Assembly: GCA_019009955.1 (NCBI GenBank)
Contig: CM032228.1
Location: forward strand, 259,066,001 to 259,130,000
Direction: 5' to 3'
Length of the DNA: 64,000 nt
Source of the DNA: Riptortus pedestris
Taxonomy: Eukaryota > Arthropoda > Insecta > Hemiptera > Alydidae
How positions within the stretch are numbered: the first letter of the stretch is position 1; every line of letters starts with the position of its first letter. The notes beneath the pieces are model-generated. The model made no database searches and was not told the DNA's origin. It was given only the letters and a program-made list of their open reading frames with translations. Both the position numbers and the translations under genes were made by a program. Below are positions 1 to 12,552 of this stretch, piece after piece.

Positions 1-589
1 TCTCCATAAATAACTAAATTCTTGTTAATAATTGATAATCATAATTTCTGTAATGTTTGATTAACATACTTTCGTTAATATTCAATCAAAATTTCCTTAC
101 TATTGGAAACACATAATCTCGTTAATGTTAGACATACAAAAAGTATAGAAAAGCAAATGTAGGAAATTACTTTTTCACTAGCATTCATTGTACGAGATTT
201 TTCGACAATATGAAAATAAACTTATTTACGTTTTTTTTTTATTGTCATATTTGTAAAGGCTGAAATGGAAGGCGTTAGGGCACTGGCTGCATCGAAAGGG
301 CTCTGTCCCTTCGCCAAATGGTTATTGTCCAAGTGTTGTTGTTTTACTCAATCTGCAATATTATTCCCTTCCATCTGCCAGATATGCCTGTTTTTGGTAC
401 AATGAAGTAAACACGGGATATACGCTAAAACTATAGCGGGAGTCATTAATCTTATTAGTGTTTATTTAAGTGTTTTTAATGAATGCATATTATGACAAAT
501 GATTTTATATTTTAGTCACATATGATAACTCTATATATGATCCGGATTAGTGAGGTTATATATCTCCGTCGCCCCCTTCTCATTTATTT
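1..589. other. AT-rich non-coding DNA, nothing recognised
   Basis: There is no open frame of useful length, no RNA gene and no clear repeat. A short open frame from 265 (about 45 codons) has nothing to support it. The H2 repeat copy begins near the right edge of this stretch. Confidence 0.5.
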
Positions 590-1488
590 ATTTTTCCAAG
601 AAAATAACTTTGATATTTATTTCCAATAGAAATGTAAATGATAAGAGCATTTCCGTTATTTAATTTGTATAATGTATTATTTAAAAAAGTCATGCTGAAT
701 TGGCACAAGGAGTGATAGCGGAAGTTATAGGGATCAAACTCTTTGGTTCTGTTAATATATTATCTTATTTCCGATATCTTGATTTTATTGAAACAAATAT
801 GTACCATCATGACATTAGACGTTAATGGTAATGTTATTATGAAAAAAGACAAGATCCATTTAAATTTTATATGATTTAAAGTATTACTTGTTTTGCAGGG
901 GGGGGGGGGCTACGATCTCTTCCCCTCACATATTTTTTTTTAATATAAATGAAATTATTTTTAGGGTAATACTATTATTTAATTCCATCAGGTAGATAAA
1001 TTATTAAAATAATATTTTGAATCAATAATTTAAGGAAAACAACGGTGATAGCCCACATCGTGGAGGGGAAGGTGACCGGAGGCTAAAGCGGTTAATTGAG
1101 TTAACTTATTTCCTGTGAAATGCTGGCATTACTGGAAGTGATTTCCACTGAGCTCAACTATTATTAATTTAATCTATTGTACAAAACTATGCTTAAACTA
1201 TATGTGCTCAGATTGGTTTTTGACAGGAAATAAGTTTCATTATAGATGATATTTAATTGTAATAAATGCTATCCATGATTATGGTTAGAAGTAATGGAGT
1301 TAAAAAGTGGAGAGGGATTGATTAGGAACACATTCTTATTTATTCTTCAAAAGTAAAATTTCTCATCTTATAAGTTGCTTGCCTGAACCTCACGGGAAAA
1401 CAATGCGCCCAGACTGGAAGTTTAGCTGTAAACATTGAAGCCTTGCCAAAAAAAAATACTATCATCATTCAACCTTAAATGATTTCCC
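590..1488 (+). mobile_element. Helitron-like family H2, 3' half
   Basis: This stretch matches, over most of its length, the reverse complement of 34076-35230. Shared landmarks are a block ending in a G-run at 899-910, the block around TTAACTTATTTCCTGTG, and the block CAATGCGCCCAGACTGGAAG. It ends in AAATGATTTCCC, where the 34-kb copy continues into a terminal hairpin and CTAA. Here it runs straight into the 5' module of another H2 copy at 1489, without the CTRR end. Assignment to Helitrons rests on the ends of better copies at 56.5-61 kb. No protein is encoded. Confidence 0.55.
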
Positions 1489-2575
1489 GCATAAACGGCT
1501 GGGCCGAATTATTTGAAACTTGGGATGTATATTACTACTAACCCAACTTAGACTTTAGGCTAAATTAATATTCTCTGAGACAAATAGGAAAGGAGGTTAT
1601 AATGGAGGACTGAAATTAAAAATAGCAATATTTCGTTTCGTATTGCTTTTTCGGCAAATATGCACATAAACAAATTTGCTTATTTTGTTATTTAGAGAAA
1701 CTTTTAGTATATTAAATTTTGTCGTATAACGAAGTATAAATGAGTTGTACAGTAAAAATTAAAGCGGGAACCAATAATATTATTGGGCACTAACGATTGA
1801 ACCAAACTTAACAAAACTCGGTATGTGATTTGGTAATCTCAGTGCTTATCAGCTATATTAAAATTTCTAGATACGAACAGGAGTGCGGGTTATAGAGAAG
1901 GTGAGAAATATAAAATGGCGATATTTCGTTTCGTATTGCTTTTTCGGCAAATACCCAAATAACAAAAGATATTTATATTGTTGTTTAGAGTAACTTTTGT
2001 TATATACACTTTTTTCGTATACCGAAGTATAAATGAGTTATATGCTAACAAATATAGCGGGAGTCAATAATTTTATTGGGAACAAAAAAACTAATCCGAA
2101 CTCCTCCATGATAATAAGCTGTACCAACATTTCTAGGGACGAGCAGGAGTGGGGCATACAAGGGAGGCCTGAAATTAAAAATAGTTCTTTTTCGTTTCCT
2201 ATGTTTTTCGGCAAATATGCACATCTCACACGAGATATACACTAAAACCTAAAACGGGAGCCAACAATTTTATTGGGCACTAACGATTGAAACGAACTTA
2301 AAAAAACTCTATATGTAAATTAGCATTAATTGTACCATGATTATAAGCTATATTAAAATTTTTAAGTTCAAACGGGAGTGGGGGTAATTGGACAGTGAAA
2401 CTTTGCATAAGAAATAATTTTATTATTAACAAATCCACAGCAACGACGGGCATACACCCTAAACACTGGGACGGGGAAATGTCAAAATATTGTACAAAGT
2501 ATAGCCTTGCCAAACATTTACCATCATCATTCAGCCTCAAATGAATTCCCGGGCGAAGCCAGGTAACATAGCCAG
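1489..2575 (+). mobile_element. Helitron-like family H2, modular copy
   Basis: It starts with the motif GCATAAACGGCTG and carries four diverged ~250-300-bp modules, each marked by a (C)AGGAGTGGGGG-like motif (near 1597, 1880, 2145 and 2370). It ends at 2546-2572 with GAATTCCCGGGCGAAGCC, the family's 3' hairpin, in degenerate form. Short open frames here (2033-2245 and its antisense) only translate the module. The copy is old: modules differ from the 56-61 kb copies at many positions. Confidence 0.55.
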
Positions 2576-2585
2576 TGTGTTTAAT

Positions 2586-2703
2586 TTGATTTCCCTTAAG
2601 GGAAATCAGCTAGTGAGGACTTACTCATGACGCGATTTTCGAAAACTTTCTTCAAATGTTCATCGACCCTACCACGGAGATGACGTAAATGACGTTAGTT
2701 CAT

Positions 2704-2747
<44 letters not shown>

Positions 2748-2930
2748 CTGTTAACGCTCTAGCGGTCGCAATTTTTGTTTGATCGTTAGCAAACTCGGAA
2801 TTTAAACGTTTTATCTAAAAAGAAAGATCAAGTTGGTTAATGGCTGAAATCGGACCAGTGGGAGGGGGGGGTTAGAGGGGGGATTTTCGGATTTTTTTTT
2901 ATTATTTTCATCTGTCGAAAGCGCATTATG
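2586..2930 (+). mobile_element. P-family repeat, 5' portion
   Basis: It opens with the palindrome GATTTCCCTTAAGGGAAATC, then the family block with ACTCATGACGCGATTTTCG, a (TA)n tract, the block CTCTAGCGGTCGCAATTTTTG, and a G-rich box at 2862-2882. It stops soon after the G-rich box, so only the 5' part of the family (compare 24535-26090) is present. No coding capacity. Confidence 0.6.
2706..2742. repeat. (TA)n microsatellite inside P
   Basis: About 18 TA units sit at the position where the 4.4-kb copy of the same family has only a short TATATATA, so the tract expanded inside the element. Confidence 0.9.
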
Positions 2931-3994
2931 TTCTAAAGGTAGAGGATCGAGGTGTCGATAAACAACCCCCTTTTACAATAGTCCAGTATCGTTTGAAGTG
3001 GCAGTCGTACGATTTGTTCAGCATTAGTCATCATTAGTTGGTGGATCTGTAGTTGACTATTTCCTAAGTGCAGACCAGCTGTGCTGCCACTGCGGCAATA
3101 ACAATCTGACAACTAACTGTTGCTCCCACTCGGATCTTCAAAATATCCTCCAAATAGCACGAAATTTTGTTATCGTAATTCAACTGAATTTCTCGTCTAC
3201 CAACTTCATTGGTTGATAGCTATAATAAAAATATAATAAATTTCACTAGGAAAATACCAGACGACATGGGCCATAACCCGAAACAGAATAACAATCCACA
3301 ATTCATATAAACAACTCTACCATTAACGACTCATAAGCGATATTCGAAATGAGTTTATAAAATCTAAGACCATTTTAAGGAGTATTTAATGCAATCAATG
3401 CAGATTCCTGACATGTTCAACAATTGTTATCATATATTTGTAAACTGGAATATTAAATGGGATATTTTCACAGTTTTAGTTTTCAGTTTTGTGTAAACCT
3501 CTACAGCTATTCATTAATAGCTGCTCCAAGACGTTTAAATTTTATTAAATTTCGTCTGGAAGCAGCTGAGTCACGAAAAATTTCATTTCCAGCTTAAATT
3601 TCAAGTCATGTTTACAAAGGGTTCATGTGGCTAATGGAGCCGGTACGTTTCGGATCGTTGACAATCTGCTTCATTTACACAACACCTGCGTGGCGGGATT
3701 CACTTTTAGTTTATAAACCACTAAGTAGTACATGCCTAGTAGACTTATTATTCAGCGATAAATAGAGAATAATATGGGAAAAGGCGTCCAATGTTCCATT
3801 CCAGCATTTAGAAAATGTGCATAATTTGCGTAGAAGGGAATATGCTAATTGCTTGACAATAACTAACTAAGCATGTCAGGTGGTTGGCTGATAAGAAATG
3901 AGCGGGAATGAGGAGATAACTATGATGAGATAGTGATAGTGGGGATACCATGACCACAGTTAAAAAGTCCGTCACGCAGGGGCTGCGTAAACTT
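2931..3994. other. Unique non-coding DNA
   Basis: I see no supported gene. A minus-strand open frame at 3808-4008 begins in the conserved end of the P family and is not a gene. The last 30 bases contain the P-family outside hairpin (ACGCAGGGGCTGCGT). Confidence 0.45.
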
Positions 3995-4533
3995 AGCAGA
4001 TTTCCCACGTAAAGTTATACAATAAAGAAATCTCCATACGAGTGCCGATCAGTTACGGAAACGGCCGAACTAGCTTTCGGCGGGAACCACAGCTCGTCCG
4101 TTACACATAATAAAAATGCAAATATCCTCGGCTAATATTCAAGATAGAGAATAAATGTACATAACATTATTTATAGTAAATTTAATGTTCAATACGATTG
4201 ACTCTATACAATTTTTTGATCCGACGTATAGAAACGGAGATATTTCGGATTTTCGAAAATCTCCCCCCTTTTAACTCCCCCTCCCACTGGTCCGATTTCA
4301 GCCGTTAACGAACTTGATCTTCCTTTTTACATAAAACGATTAAATACCGAGTTTGGTGACGATTAAACAAAAATTGCGACCGCTAGAGTGTTAACAGACA
4401 AATATATATAATTTTGAACGGACCTCATTTTCGTCATCTCCTGGGTAGGATCGATGGACATTTGAAGAAATTTTACGAAAATCGCGTCATGAGTACGACC
4501 TCAATAGCTGATTTCCCGTAAGGGAAATCTGCT
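3995..4533 (-). mobile_element. P-family repeat, short complete copy
   Basis: On the minus strand the copy begins AGCAGATTTCCC (4533) with a palindromic partner, runs through the catcgatcctacc block, a short TATATATA, the CTCTAGCGGTCGCAA block and the block AAAGCTAGTTCGGCCG, and ends GGGAAATCTGCT (3995). The two ends are 12-bp inverted repeats. Just outside the 3' end comes the hairpin ACGCAGCCCCTGCGT followed by GACGGACTTTTT, as in the copies at 26.1 and 53.3 kb. At 539 bp it is the shortest copy with both ends. Confidence 0.6.
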
Positions 4534-4563
4534 AAAATCAATATTAAACCAAAGACAACTGGT

Positions 4564-4712
4564 CCCCCTGCTACCCCCCCCCCCGTGCTACCCCCCTTGC
4601 TATCCCCCTTGCTACCCTCCCCCTTGCTATCCCCCGTGCTATCCCCCCCCCTGCTCCCCCCGTGCTATCCCCCCGTGCTACCCCCACCTTTCAAGACTCC
4701 CCCCCCCCATCA
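4564..4712. repeat. C-rich short-period tandem repeat
   Basis: Irregular repeats of GCTA(C/T)CCCCC plus variable C-runs and TTG or GTG. The strand has many runs of five or more C, so the complement is G-rich and could form quadruplexes. The open frame 4585-4866 is a translation of this repeat and not a gene. Confidence 0.8.
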
Positions 4713-5187
4713 ACTAGTTACAACATCAATCTCTAAGCTTTGTCTTCCTCGGAGGGGCTTCTACCTCATCGCCATTTGTAAACGGCCCTCTAACAACTTT
4801 CTTCCCACCATTAGATACAATCCAATCCAAACCCTTCCATATCTGATAACCATAATCCTGCCATGATACTCCAGCCACTCTCTACCAACCAAAGCATCTC
4901 TTTCTTTTAATATTACCCCCATCGGAAAATGTAATATGAACATTCTTCTGCCAAATTAAATTTCCTATAATTGTTGTTCATGGCATTTTTCTAACGCTAA
5001 TATTAACAGAGAAATTTACATTTTATTTTTAACCCTGATTACGATTCATTCAGTATTATCAAGAAGCCGATTTATGAGGAAAGGTCTTAAAATAGGAGAT
5101 AGTTTGATTAGGAGTAAGAGGTATTGGAGGCAAGGAGTCAGAGAGTTTGGAGAAGAGACAAAATAAATAAATTTGTATAAATATATA
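4713..5187. other. Non-coding DNA, nothing recognised
   Basis: No gene or repeat recognised, apart from AT-rich simple sequence near 5160. Confidence 0.4.
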
Positions 5188-5390
5188 CGGCTGATCGGGA
5201 CGGGTTATCTACAGGTCACCTAAGGTTTTTTTTTTTTTTTTTTTTTTTCTGAGTCACAGCAAAAAAGATCTCATAAAACGAACAAAAGAAAAAGAAAACA
5301 AAAGGCTGATGTAATCACCTAAGGATTTTATTTAATGAGTCCGTCACTAAATAAATTCCTATTGCCGAGGCGGGAATCGAACTCATTATA
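5188..5390 (-). mobile_element. tRNA-derived SINE, partial
   Basis: It carries the family's body (GGGACGGGTTATCTACAGGT) and the B-box-like GAATCGAAC read antisense. The tRNA-like head is cut after the B box, and a poly-T tract plus unrelated sequence (5224-5320) interrupts the body. Confidence 0.6.
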
Positions 5391-6830
5391 TCATCATACA
5401 ATAAAAACAAATAAAAATATTTCGAATTGTTCTACAAACTGAATTAAGGATTTCAGTATTTCGTTATTTTTGTTGAAAAATGATATTCCAGGAGTGCCTC
5501 TTTCCCTTAGACCAATAACCTTTCATCCAAATACATTTGTGATGAAGTAGTTGTTCCTAAAGATGGCGCTTAGAAGCTTCCTTCGTTTAATGCCTAAACG
5601 TTTTACTTTCTTCTACCTTATTTAGAACTTCAGACATTATTTCTTTTCAGTTCAAGTTATTCTGCTGATTTCGCACTAAATGGACATTTGCAGCGCATCA
5701 CATTCCACAGCTAAACATTTCAAATCCAGATTCGATGCTCATTATTATCATAGAGATGTTATTATCTTGATTTGCTAAGTCACCCATAAACAGCTAACAA
5801 TAACAAATCGGGATAAAATGTATTTTTAGAATAGCTTCAATCAAACTGTAGCAGCCCCGGAATAGAAAATAACAATTTCAGATTGGTAAAAGTGATTGTA
5901 TGATGAAATTTAACAGGCCCCCTTGGCGAAATCATTTTGTCCCATCGTGTTGCCTTCGAGATAGGAATGGCAACGAGAATGTGTTGATTGGAAAATGTGT
6001 TGATCATTAGGCTGGCTATCATCCTGTTTCATTTTCCAATTTAAAATGGAACGAGTGTAGGTCGATTGATTGGCGAGCTGAGCCTTTCTCGTTATTCTCT
6101 AAGGCTTGTTTGGGATATAACACGGACTGCCATAATTGGACTACAGCTGGCCTCACGCTTATCGTCTCAATTATATTTTAAAAACCTTGCTACAATTAGC
6201 TCATTCGAACTGTTAGCTTTTGGAAATGTTGTTGGATCAGAAACAAATATTGAAGAATGCTGGGGCTCCTTAAACTAAACACATTTGTCCGCCATCTCTT
6301 TTCCATTCAAGAAGTCTATCTAGCAGCAACTTACAATTTAAACTAAGCGCAAGGTGTTTAATAATGACCAATGAAATCTTTAGTTCTCCTTTTATAATCA
6401 AACTACGAAAACGAAACTTAACGATATTTAGTATGCATAACCTGAGATTTTTAGTAACATTTTAGCTCTAACAAAATTTGATCAGTTGGAGTGAGAGCTA
6501 ATTCAAATCGGAATACAAAAGATAAAAGTACTTGAGTAAATATTGAACCTACAATTGTTAAGAGTGCGTTTAATGTACGGGCAATTATAACCGGTCAATG
6601 TATAACAAATGGTTAATATAAGACAACACTTAAAGAAATTTAAAACATATTCTATACATCGATTTTGATCGTAAAAATTCACAAATAAAGCACACAATAT
6701 TATTGAAGAGGAGAAACTAATTTCAAGAAAGATTCCGTGGAAAGTGATTTTTTTTTCAATATAAAAAAAATGTCTGCAGCTTCTGATAGACTGAGAAGGG
6801 TGAATGAATGAGACATTACATTTTAATAGC
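5391..6830. other. Unique AT-rich DNA
   Basis: Short open frames (5837-6022 minus, 6066-6278 plus, 6503-6853 minus) lack any recognisable domain or composition bias. I see no repeat family here. Confidence 0.4.
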
Positions 6831-6832
6831 AT

Positions 6833-6838
6833 TTTATT
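6833..6838 (-). terminator. Poly(A) signal AATAAA for the candidate exon
   Basis: The minus strand has AATAAA about 40 bases after the candidate stop codon. In AT-rich DNA this hexamer is common, so its value is only positional. Confidence 0.3.
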
Positions 6839-6877
6839 GTTGACACAGACCAAAATTTTCTTCCTTAAGAAAAGAAA

Positions 6878-6951
6878 TTAAATGTATAAAGTGTTATATC
6901 CTGTTTCCTTTTCCTCTTTCTTCCGTTTCAGCTCCTCCAGGATCATTTTCC
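6878..6951 (-). CDS. Candidate terminal exon, lysine/glutamate-rich helix
   Basis: On the minus strand a good acceptor (TTATTTCTTTCAG) ends at 6952. The following frame, entered two bases into a codon, reads KMILEELKRKKEEKE and then eight more residues to a TAA at 6880-6878. The peptide has the charge pattern of a coiled coil or long basic helix. The codons are GC-richer than the flanks, and an AATAAA signal lies about 40 bases past the stop (6838-6833), so the layout is that of a last coding exon with a short 3' UTR. I do not recognise the protein. Upstream exons would lie to the right on the minus strand, and I found none convincing. The alternative is a chance open frame next to a pyrimidine tract. 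Confidence 0.35.
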
Positions 6952-9831
6952 CTGAAAGAAATAACTAATTATTATAGGTCAGGATACCATTTGGTCTCTT
7001 GAACCACATTAAAGCAACTAGAGCTGCTGTATTTTTATTTTATTGATATACGTTTCACAAATAAAATAGCTTTCATTCAAAATTATTTAATTACGATGAA
7101 TCCGCTCATTGAAAACAAAATGTGATGAAGGAAATATTATTAAAAACGTTAAAAATAATGTTGACATTAATGGTTAAAGGATGGATGTTAAAGGGCTTTA
7201 GGTTAGCCTTTAGCCTTTAACTTATTAAAAGAAGAACGCCCACTCAATGTAGTCATTTTGAAATTATTTTAATTTACTTGAGGCAGAATATTTTGGATAA
7301 ATATGTTGTCAAAATAATATCTTTTAGTATAAAAATATGTCAAAAATCATTACACCTGTCGACATTTGTTCATATTAGTTTGATAAAATTAAAATGATTC
7401 CAGAAGTAATTATTTTGTTTTTAAGAAATAAATTAAATTAAAGCGTTATTGGATTCGTTTTAACAACAATTCCAATTTCAGCTTTCTTTTTATTGTTTGT
7501 GAAGTAATTTGTTGTTTAATTCAATATCTTACATTTATTGTACATATTTACTTTCATTTGGAACTAATGACTCACTTTAAATGAGTCTCTTAATAATAAT
7601 ATGATTATTTTTATTGATGGAATGTTGATTCACAATAAAATATAGTTTATTAAGTTTCATATTACTAATATTTTATTTTCAAAAAAATATTTTTTTCCCT
7701 GTTTGTGGAGGAGGAGGGTGTTAGGGAGTATTTATAACAAATAATAATTATTGAATATATGAATGTTTAACAGCGATTTTAGAGTAAACTGTTATTCGTT
7801 TTTTTAATTTCCAGTTATTTTAATGCTGCTCACTTTTTGGAGCAGAATATTCTTACTACTTTTTTTCTAGGAGCTATTGAATTTGTTCTATTCAAAATAT
7901 TTTACGATTTCTGGTCGAATGAGTTCAACTTTAAGTAATGATTACAGAAAATTTAGGAATCAAAAAAGGAATAAACAATATTGGGAGTTAAGCGTGGTTT
8001 ACAAGTTGTGAGATAGGTTATGAATCCATTTCTGACGGAACCGACCCTAAAAAGGAGGCATGGGAAATAAGGTAATGGTTAATTAATTACACTTTCTGAT
8101 GATTAGTTAACATAAAACCACATACTAATTATGGTTTATTTTCTTCATATGTCGTTTAATTAAAAAATATCTATATACTGATTAAGAATTTTAATGAAAA
8201 ATAGCAATATTTACTCTTTGTTCAAGATTGAAATTTGATATCATACATGGATGATTGTTAACAAACAAGTTTGAGAGGTTACTAGATGTGGAATGAGTTA
8301 TGCTGAAGGAGGTTAAAAAAATAGCATTAAACATAAAGGGAATAGGTAAGAAACTATAGGAAACTGTGTTTATTTCGAATGAGTTAAAAGCTAATGGTTG
8401 GTTGGTTTAACTCGCTTCGAACGGTTGGCTGTGGGTTGTTCCTGAGAAAAAGGAGAAAATTTATTTGACATTTTGACTGTTTTACATTTTGAAACATCAT
8501 GAAATCAGTATTTTGTCGGATGAATAAATAAATAATGAAATCATGCCCATTTGCAGATATCATTTATTCCAAGATTTTTATTTGCTTCAAACGTTTCTGA
8601 ATAAGATGTTAGCTGCTTAAGTATTTTTAATTACAATTCAGTGTTTGACTTTCAGTTTAAATACTGTGAATTTTATTTATTTATTCCTGAGTTTAATATT
8701 TCAAAAGTTCTTCAATAAATTACGGGGAAAATGCTCAATGCTCACGTTGGATTATTATCGAAAGAAACACACGTATTATGAAATGATATAGTTTTACGAA
8801 AACATTGTTAAATAATATCAATCTAATGCTTTGAGCAACCATATAAGTTCAAATCGAGGTGTAGCAAAAATTGATGGTGAGTAAAATTGGGAATTGGTGT
8901 GGGCTTGATGTTTTTGAGGTTGGCCATAGCAAACAACTAATATGCAGATGATGGGGCAATTGATGAATAATATTGATGATTGGTACCTGTGTGATTTGAT
9001 GAAATGTCCCTGATTAGGTTATCATCTGCCGTCTGTAGAGAGTACTGCTATAGCAGGGCCGGCTATAGTACTGCTCTGCAATGCTATAGCATAATAGGCA
9101 GGCTGGGGTTTTTCTAAGCCTCTCGTATCGACCCCTCGCTCTGTTTGTTTCTCATCCCCTCTCCTCGGCTCCACCAACCCCCGTATCTACTCTACATCGG
9201 CGAGACAACGATATGCAATCGCTCAAATACAGGGGGGAGGGGTGTGGAAAGTAGAGACAAGAAGGACGGATAAAGCTACGAAGAAAATGTCTCTATTTTA
9301 CTACTATCTTGTTTCCCCCTTAGGAGGACAACAGAGGGAGAAAGAGAGAGAGAAAAAATAGTATGGAATAAATAGTATCTCTTAAAAATACAGAGGTCCT
9401 AGAAGAAAGACCATAATGGAGAAAATGAAAAAAAATAAGGAACAGAGAGAATATGAAGTAATCAAAAGAGAACGAAAATATTAAATAAGAAAGTAAAGAG
9501 GGGTTATGAGAGATGAAAATACTGAATCATATATATTGGGAAATAATTGGAAAGCGAAATACAGACTTAGATAAAAAAGGAAAAAAAATTGCTAATTGGG
9601 GGTTGAAGATAGTAGATAAATAAATATCTTGAGGGTTGTAAGCTAGGAATAGGAAGAAAGTTGTTGATTTTTTATATTTCATGTTGACACAGAACAGACG
9701 GCTAGAAATTTAATTATTTTTAAGAGAAAAAAACCAAAGTTAGTTAATTTTTTTTTTAGATTAATGTTTATTATTACATTTTAGCAATAAGTAAATATAT
9801 TTCTTGTACTCTGATGTACCGGATTACTTAC
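6952..9831. other. Unique AT-rich DNA
   Basis: No gene recognised. A small imperfect inverted repeat of TTAAAGG/CCTTTAA words lies at 7176-7219. TGCTATAGCA-type palindromes occur at 9050-9090. The block 9040-9250 is GC-richer than its surroundings but has no long open frame. Confidence 0.4.
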
Positions 9832-9990
9832 AAACTTAAAATGTGGTTGTCATTTATCTTTATGCTGGTTTAGATAGGCTATTGTTTAGTTATATTGCCT
9901 TACTTCCATATTGTGCCAGGAAAACCATACAACAAAACAATAGCCAATCTAAAACCAAATAAAGATACATGACAACCACATTTTAAGTTT
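9832..9990. repeat. Long imperfect hairpin (56-bp arms)
   Basis: The left arm 9832-9887 and the reverse complement of 9935-9990 agree at roughly 50 of 56 positions. Pairing continues weakly inward, leaving a loop of about 25-45 nt. Both arms start AAACTTAAAATGTGGTTGTC. A transcript in either direction would fold into one stem. It could be a small foldback transposon or a hairpin RNA source. I see no clear target-site duplication. Confidence 0.85.
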
Positions 9991-12552
9991 ATAATTAATT
10001 TTGTTCATATATGAACGCCCGTACGTGTGCAACATACACATAGCTCACACAGCTGTTGTACTTATAAGCCATATAACCATCAAATGATTTTTTTTAAAAG
10101 TATTATTGTTGTAAGAATGAATTCTATAATAGGTAGGAGGTGTTTAAGGATTTGTGGTAAGTTAATCAAGATGGACAAGTATACAGCTTAGAGTCTTATA
10201 AATTAAACCAACCAACTTTGTTTAGGAAAATATTATTTTTCGAAACCAAACATTCCAATGGCTCCTTTATCTGCAAAGTAAACATATTTATTTTAATCAT
10301 TCATTGTGGATACTAGCTGTTATTAAGAAACATCATTCTGCCTCAAACCGATTTCTTTATAAGTAACCTAATACATTTTACGAATATCTTTTAGGGGTAA
10401 ATATAATATATCGAAATATAGAATTTATAATACACATTTTTTTCTAATAAAGCAAGGCTTAATGCTTTATCGGTTTATTTTTTTACAACGTGAGTCAAGT
10501 TGACAAATGCTGGCAAAAAGTCGGAACCAGACTGCCAACCCTTATGACCTCAGATAAAATTTAAATCAACAATTGTCCTAGGAACAGAAATTATATAATC
10601 CTTTCAAGAAGCTGTGGAAGGCTTTCTTTATTAGAATTTCCTTTTGACAAAATTTACATCAATACTATACCAAAAAATAAATGGAAAAAAAAACAATAAG
10701 AATATGAATGTTTAAAAATATCCTTCAAAAGTTTTGATTTCCTTTGGTCGACGTTGAAGTGCATAATACGAATCAGAGTCCACAATTATGATTAATTCAA
10801 CACTTTAAAAAATTATAATTAGTTATAAAATTAATTAGTTAGTTCGTTTAAGCTAAAACATAAGATTACCAGTATACGGCATTGAATGGCCAGTTATCCA
10901 TATTAAAAAACTATTTCGTTCATTATGACTAGTGTTCGGTCTTGAACGGGTCTCACTACTACTGCTGTTATTTTCAAATGAAGCTTCTCTATCACTGAAT
11001 GCTTACTGCTAAGCTTACATTTTTAATTTGGGAAATATTCGAATCTTATTAAAGAGGAAAAATGAGGATATAATATTACTTGTGTTATTCTCAGCCTGTC
11101 CGACATGAATTTACTTCGCTTCTTGAATGTTTTGCATTACTTACATCATTCAAAAACAGGTCAAATATGCTTACAGGCATTAATAAACTGCCTAATGGAG
11201 AATAAAGTGAACGCAATAAATCTGCTCTTGCACAATATTGTTTTTTTGTTGATGGCAAAAATTAAATTAATAAAAATAAATAAATAACTTTCATTTATTT
11301 TATAAAGGCATATAAATAATCTATAACCAGTGTTTCATATTTAGCCATTATATTAAAATATGAATATAGTCCAACTGGCATTAGTTGAATAAATATTGTT
11401 TTATTTATTTATGTATTTGGTTTTTTTATTATAAGGGAATGAGTAAAACATATAAATTGATTATCCTCTACATGCAGCAAGCAAGATATTTCTTTAAATG
11501 GGAAACCTAAGTGCATTCGAAATAAACATTTTCGTGCAAGAGTCCAGCATTCCCATTGACACCTAGTGGCAAAAGTAGAGTCAAACCTAACGTAAACCAC
11601 TGCATTTGCCGTATTTCCCAATCTCTATATTTGAATGTTCAACTAATGATAGAAATGGAACTAGAAAGACAGGAGTTTTGAAAGCCATTGTGGATAAGTG
11701 AAGGTTATAATGGCTTTTGAAAAAACAGGTATTGATTTTATCTTGTCGATGACATACTTGCTGTATAATAGTCGATCGATACGTTGCTCACTAACTCCAA
11801 TATTAAATAACGTAGTTGTTTCTTTCAGCAATCTGTAAGATATTCACTTAAAGCTGTTATCAGATACCATGTTTAGTCTGGTATGAGTTACCTCTTGTTG
11901 ACAGAATAGCATTAGGCAAGATGTCGGAATGGCGGCTGCTTCACATGAATGGGACAACTCCTTCTCACAGCTTTGCCTTATTTCAAAGTCTGCCAAATAA
12001 GCTTTTAAGCATTAATAAAAGACTAATCGAATGCAGAAGCGTGAAGTGAGCTTGTAAGATGAGAATGTAAGCGCTGGCTTATAAACAACCAAATTACCAC
12101 TTAGCGTATGATCAATATGACCAAATTTATCCCTCAAGCGTCAAGGGAAAATAACCCTTTAACCCTCATGAATAAGCAAAAATTACCCATAATTCAGCCT
12201 CGCCCCAACCTATAATCAGATACTGACTGGAAAGCGTTTTCCCCGAGCAATCACCAACGAATAAACTAATCGAGGTAGACATCTCCTATAGAAAATATTA
12301 TTCTGGCCTCTCGTTAATTCTCGGGAAAAATACCCACGGGCTCTACAAATTTTCTTCTGCATTTACAAAATTAATTTGAATATTTAGATGTAAAAATGCT
12401 GAATAACATAACTGCGTGTTACAATGAAATCTTAAACGTTTTGAGAGAGCAGTAAAATAAATCTGGAACTCATACTCAAGTAGGAGTTGAAAGGGAGGAA
12501 TGAAAGCAAAATCGTTAGCCATTTCTAGAAGTCTTAACATTTTTCATATGAC
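9991..12552. other. Unique AT-rich DNA
   Basis: Short open frames at 11105-11287 (plus), 11409-11621 (minus) and 12343-12540 (minus) have no recognisable domains. No known repeat family is visible. Confidence 0.4.

Noticed and set aside
3808..4008. Open frame beginning MGNLLSLRSPCVTDF, also seen at 26077
   Set aside because: The shared peptide is just the conserved 3' end and hairpin of the P family translated. The sequences diverge completely afterwards.
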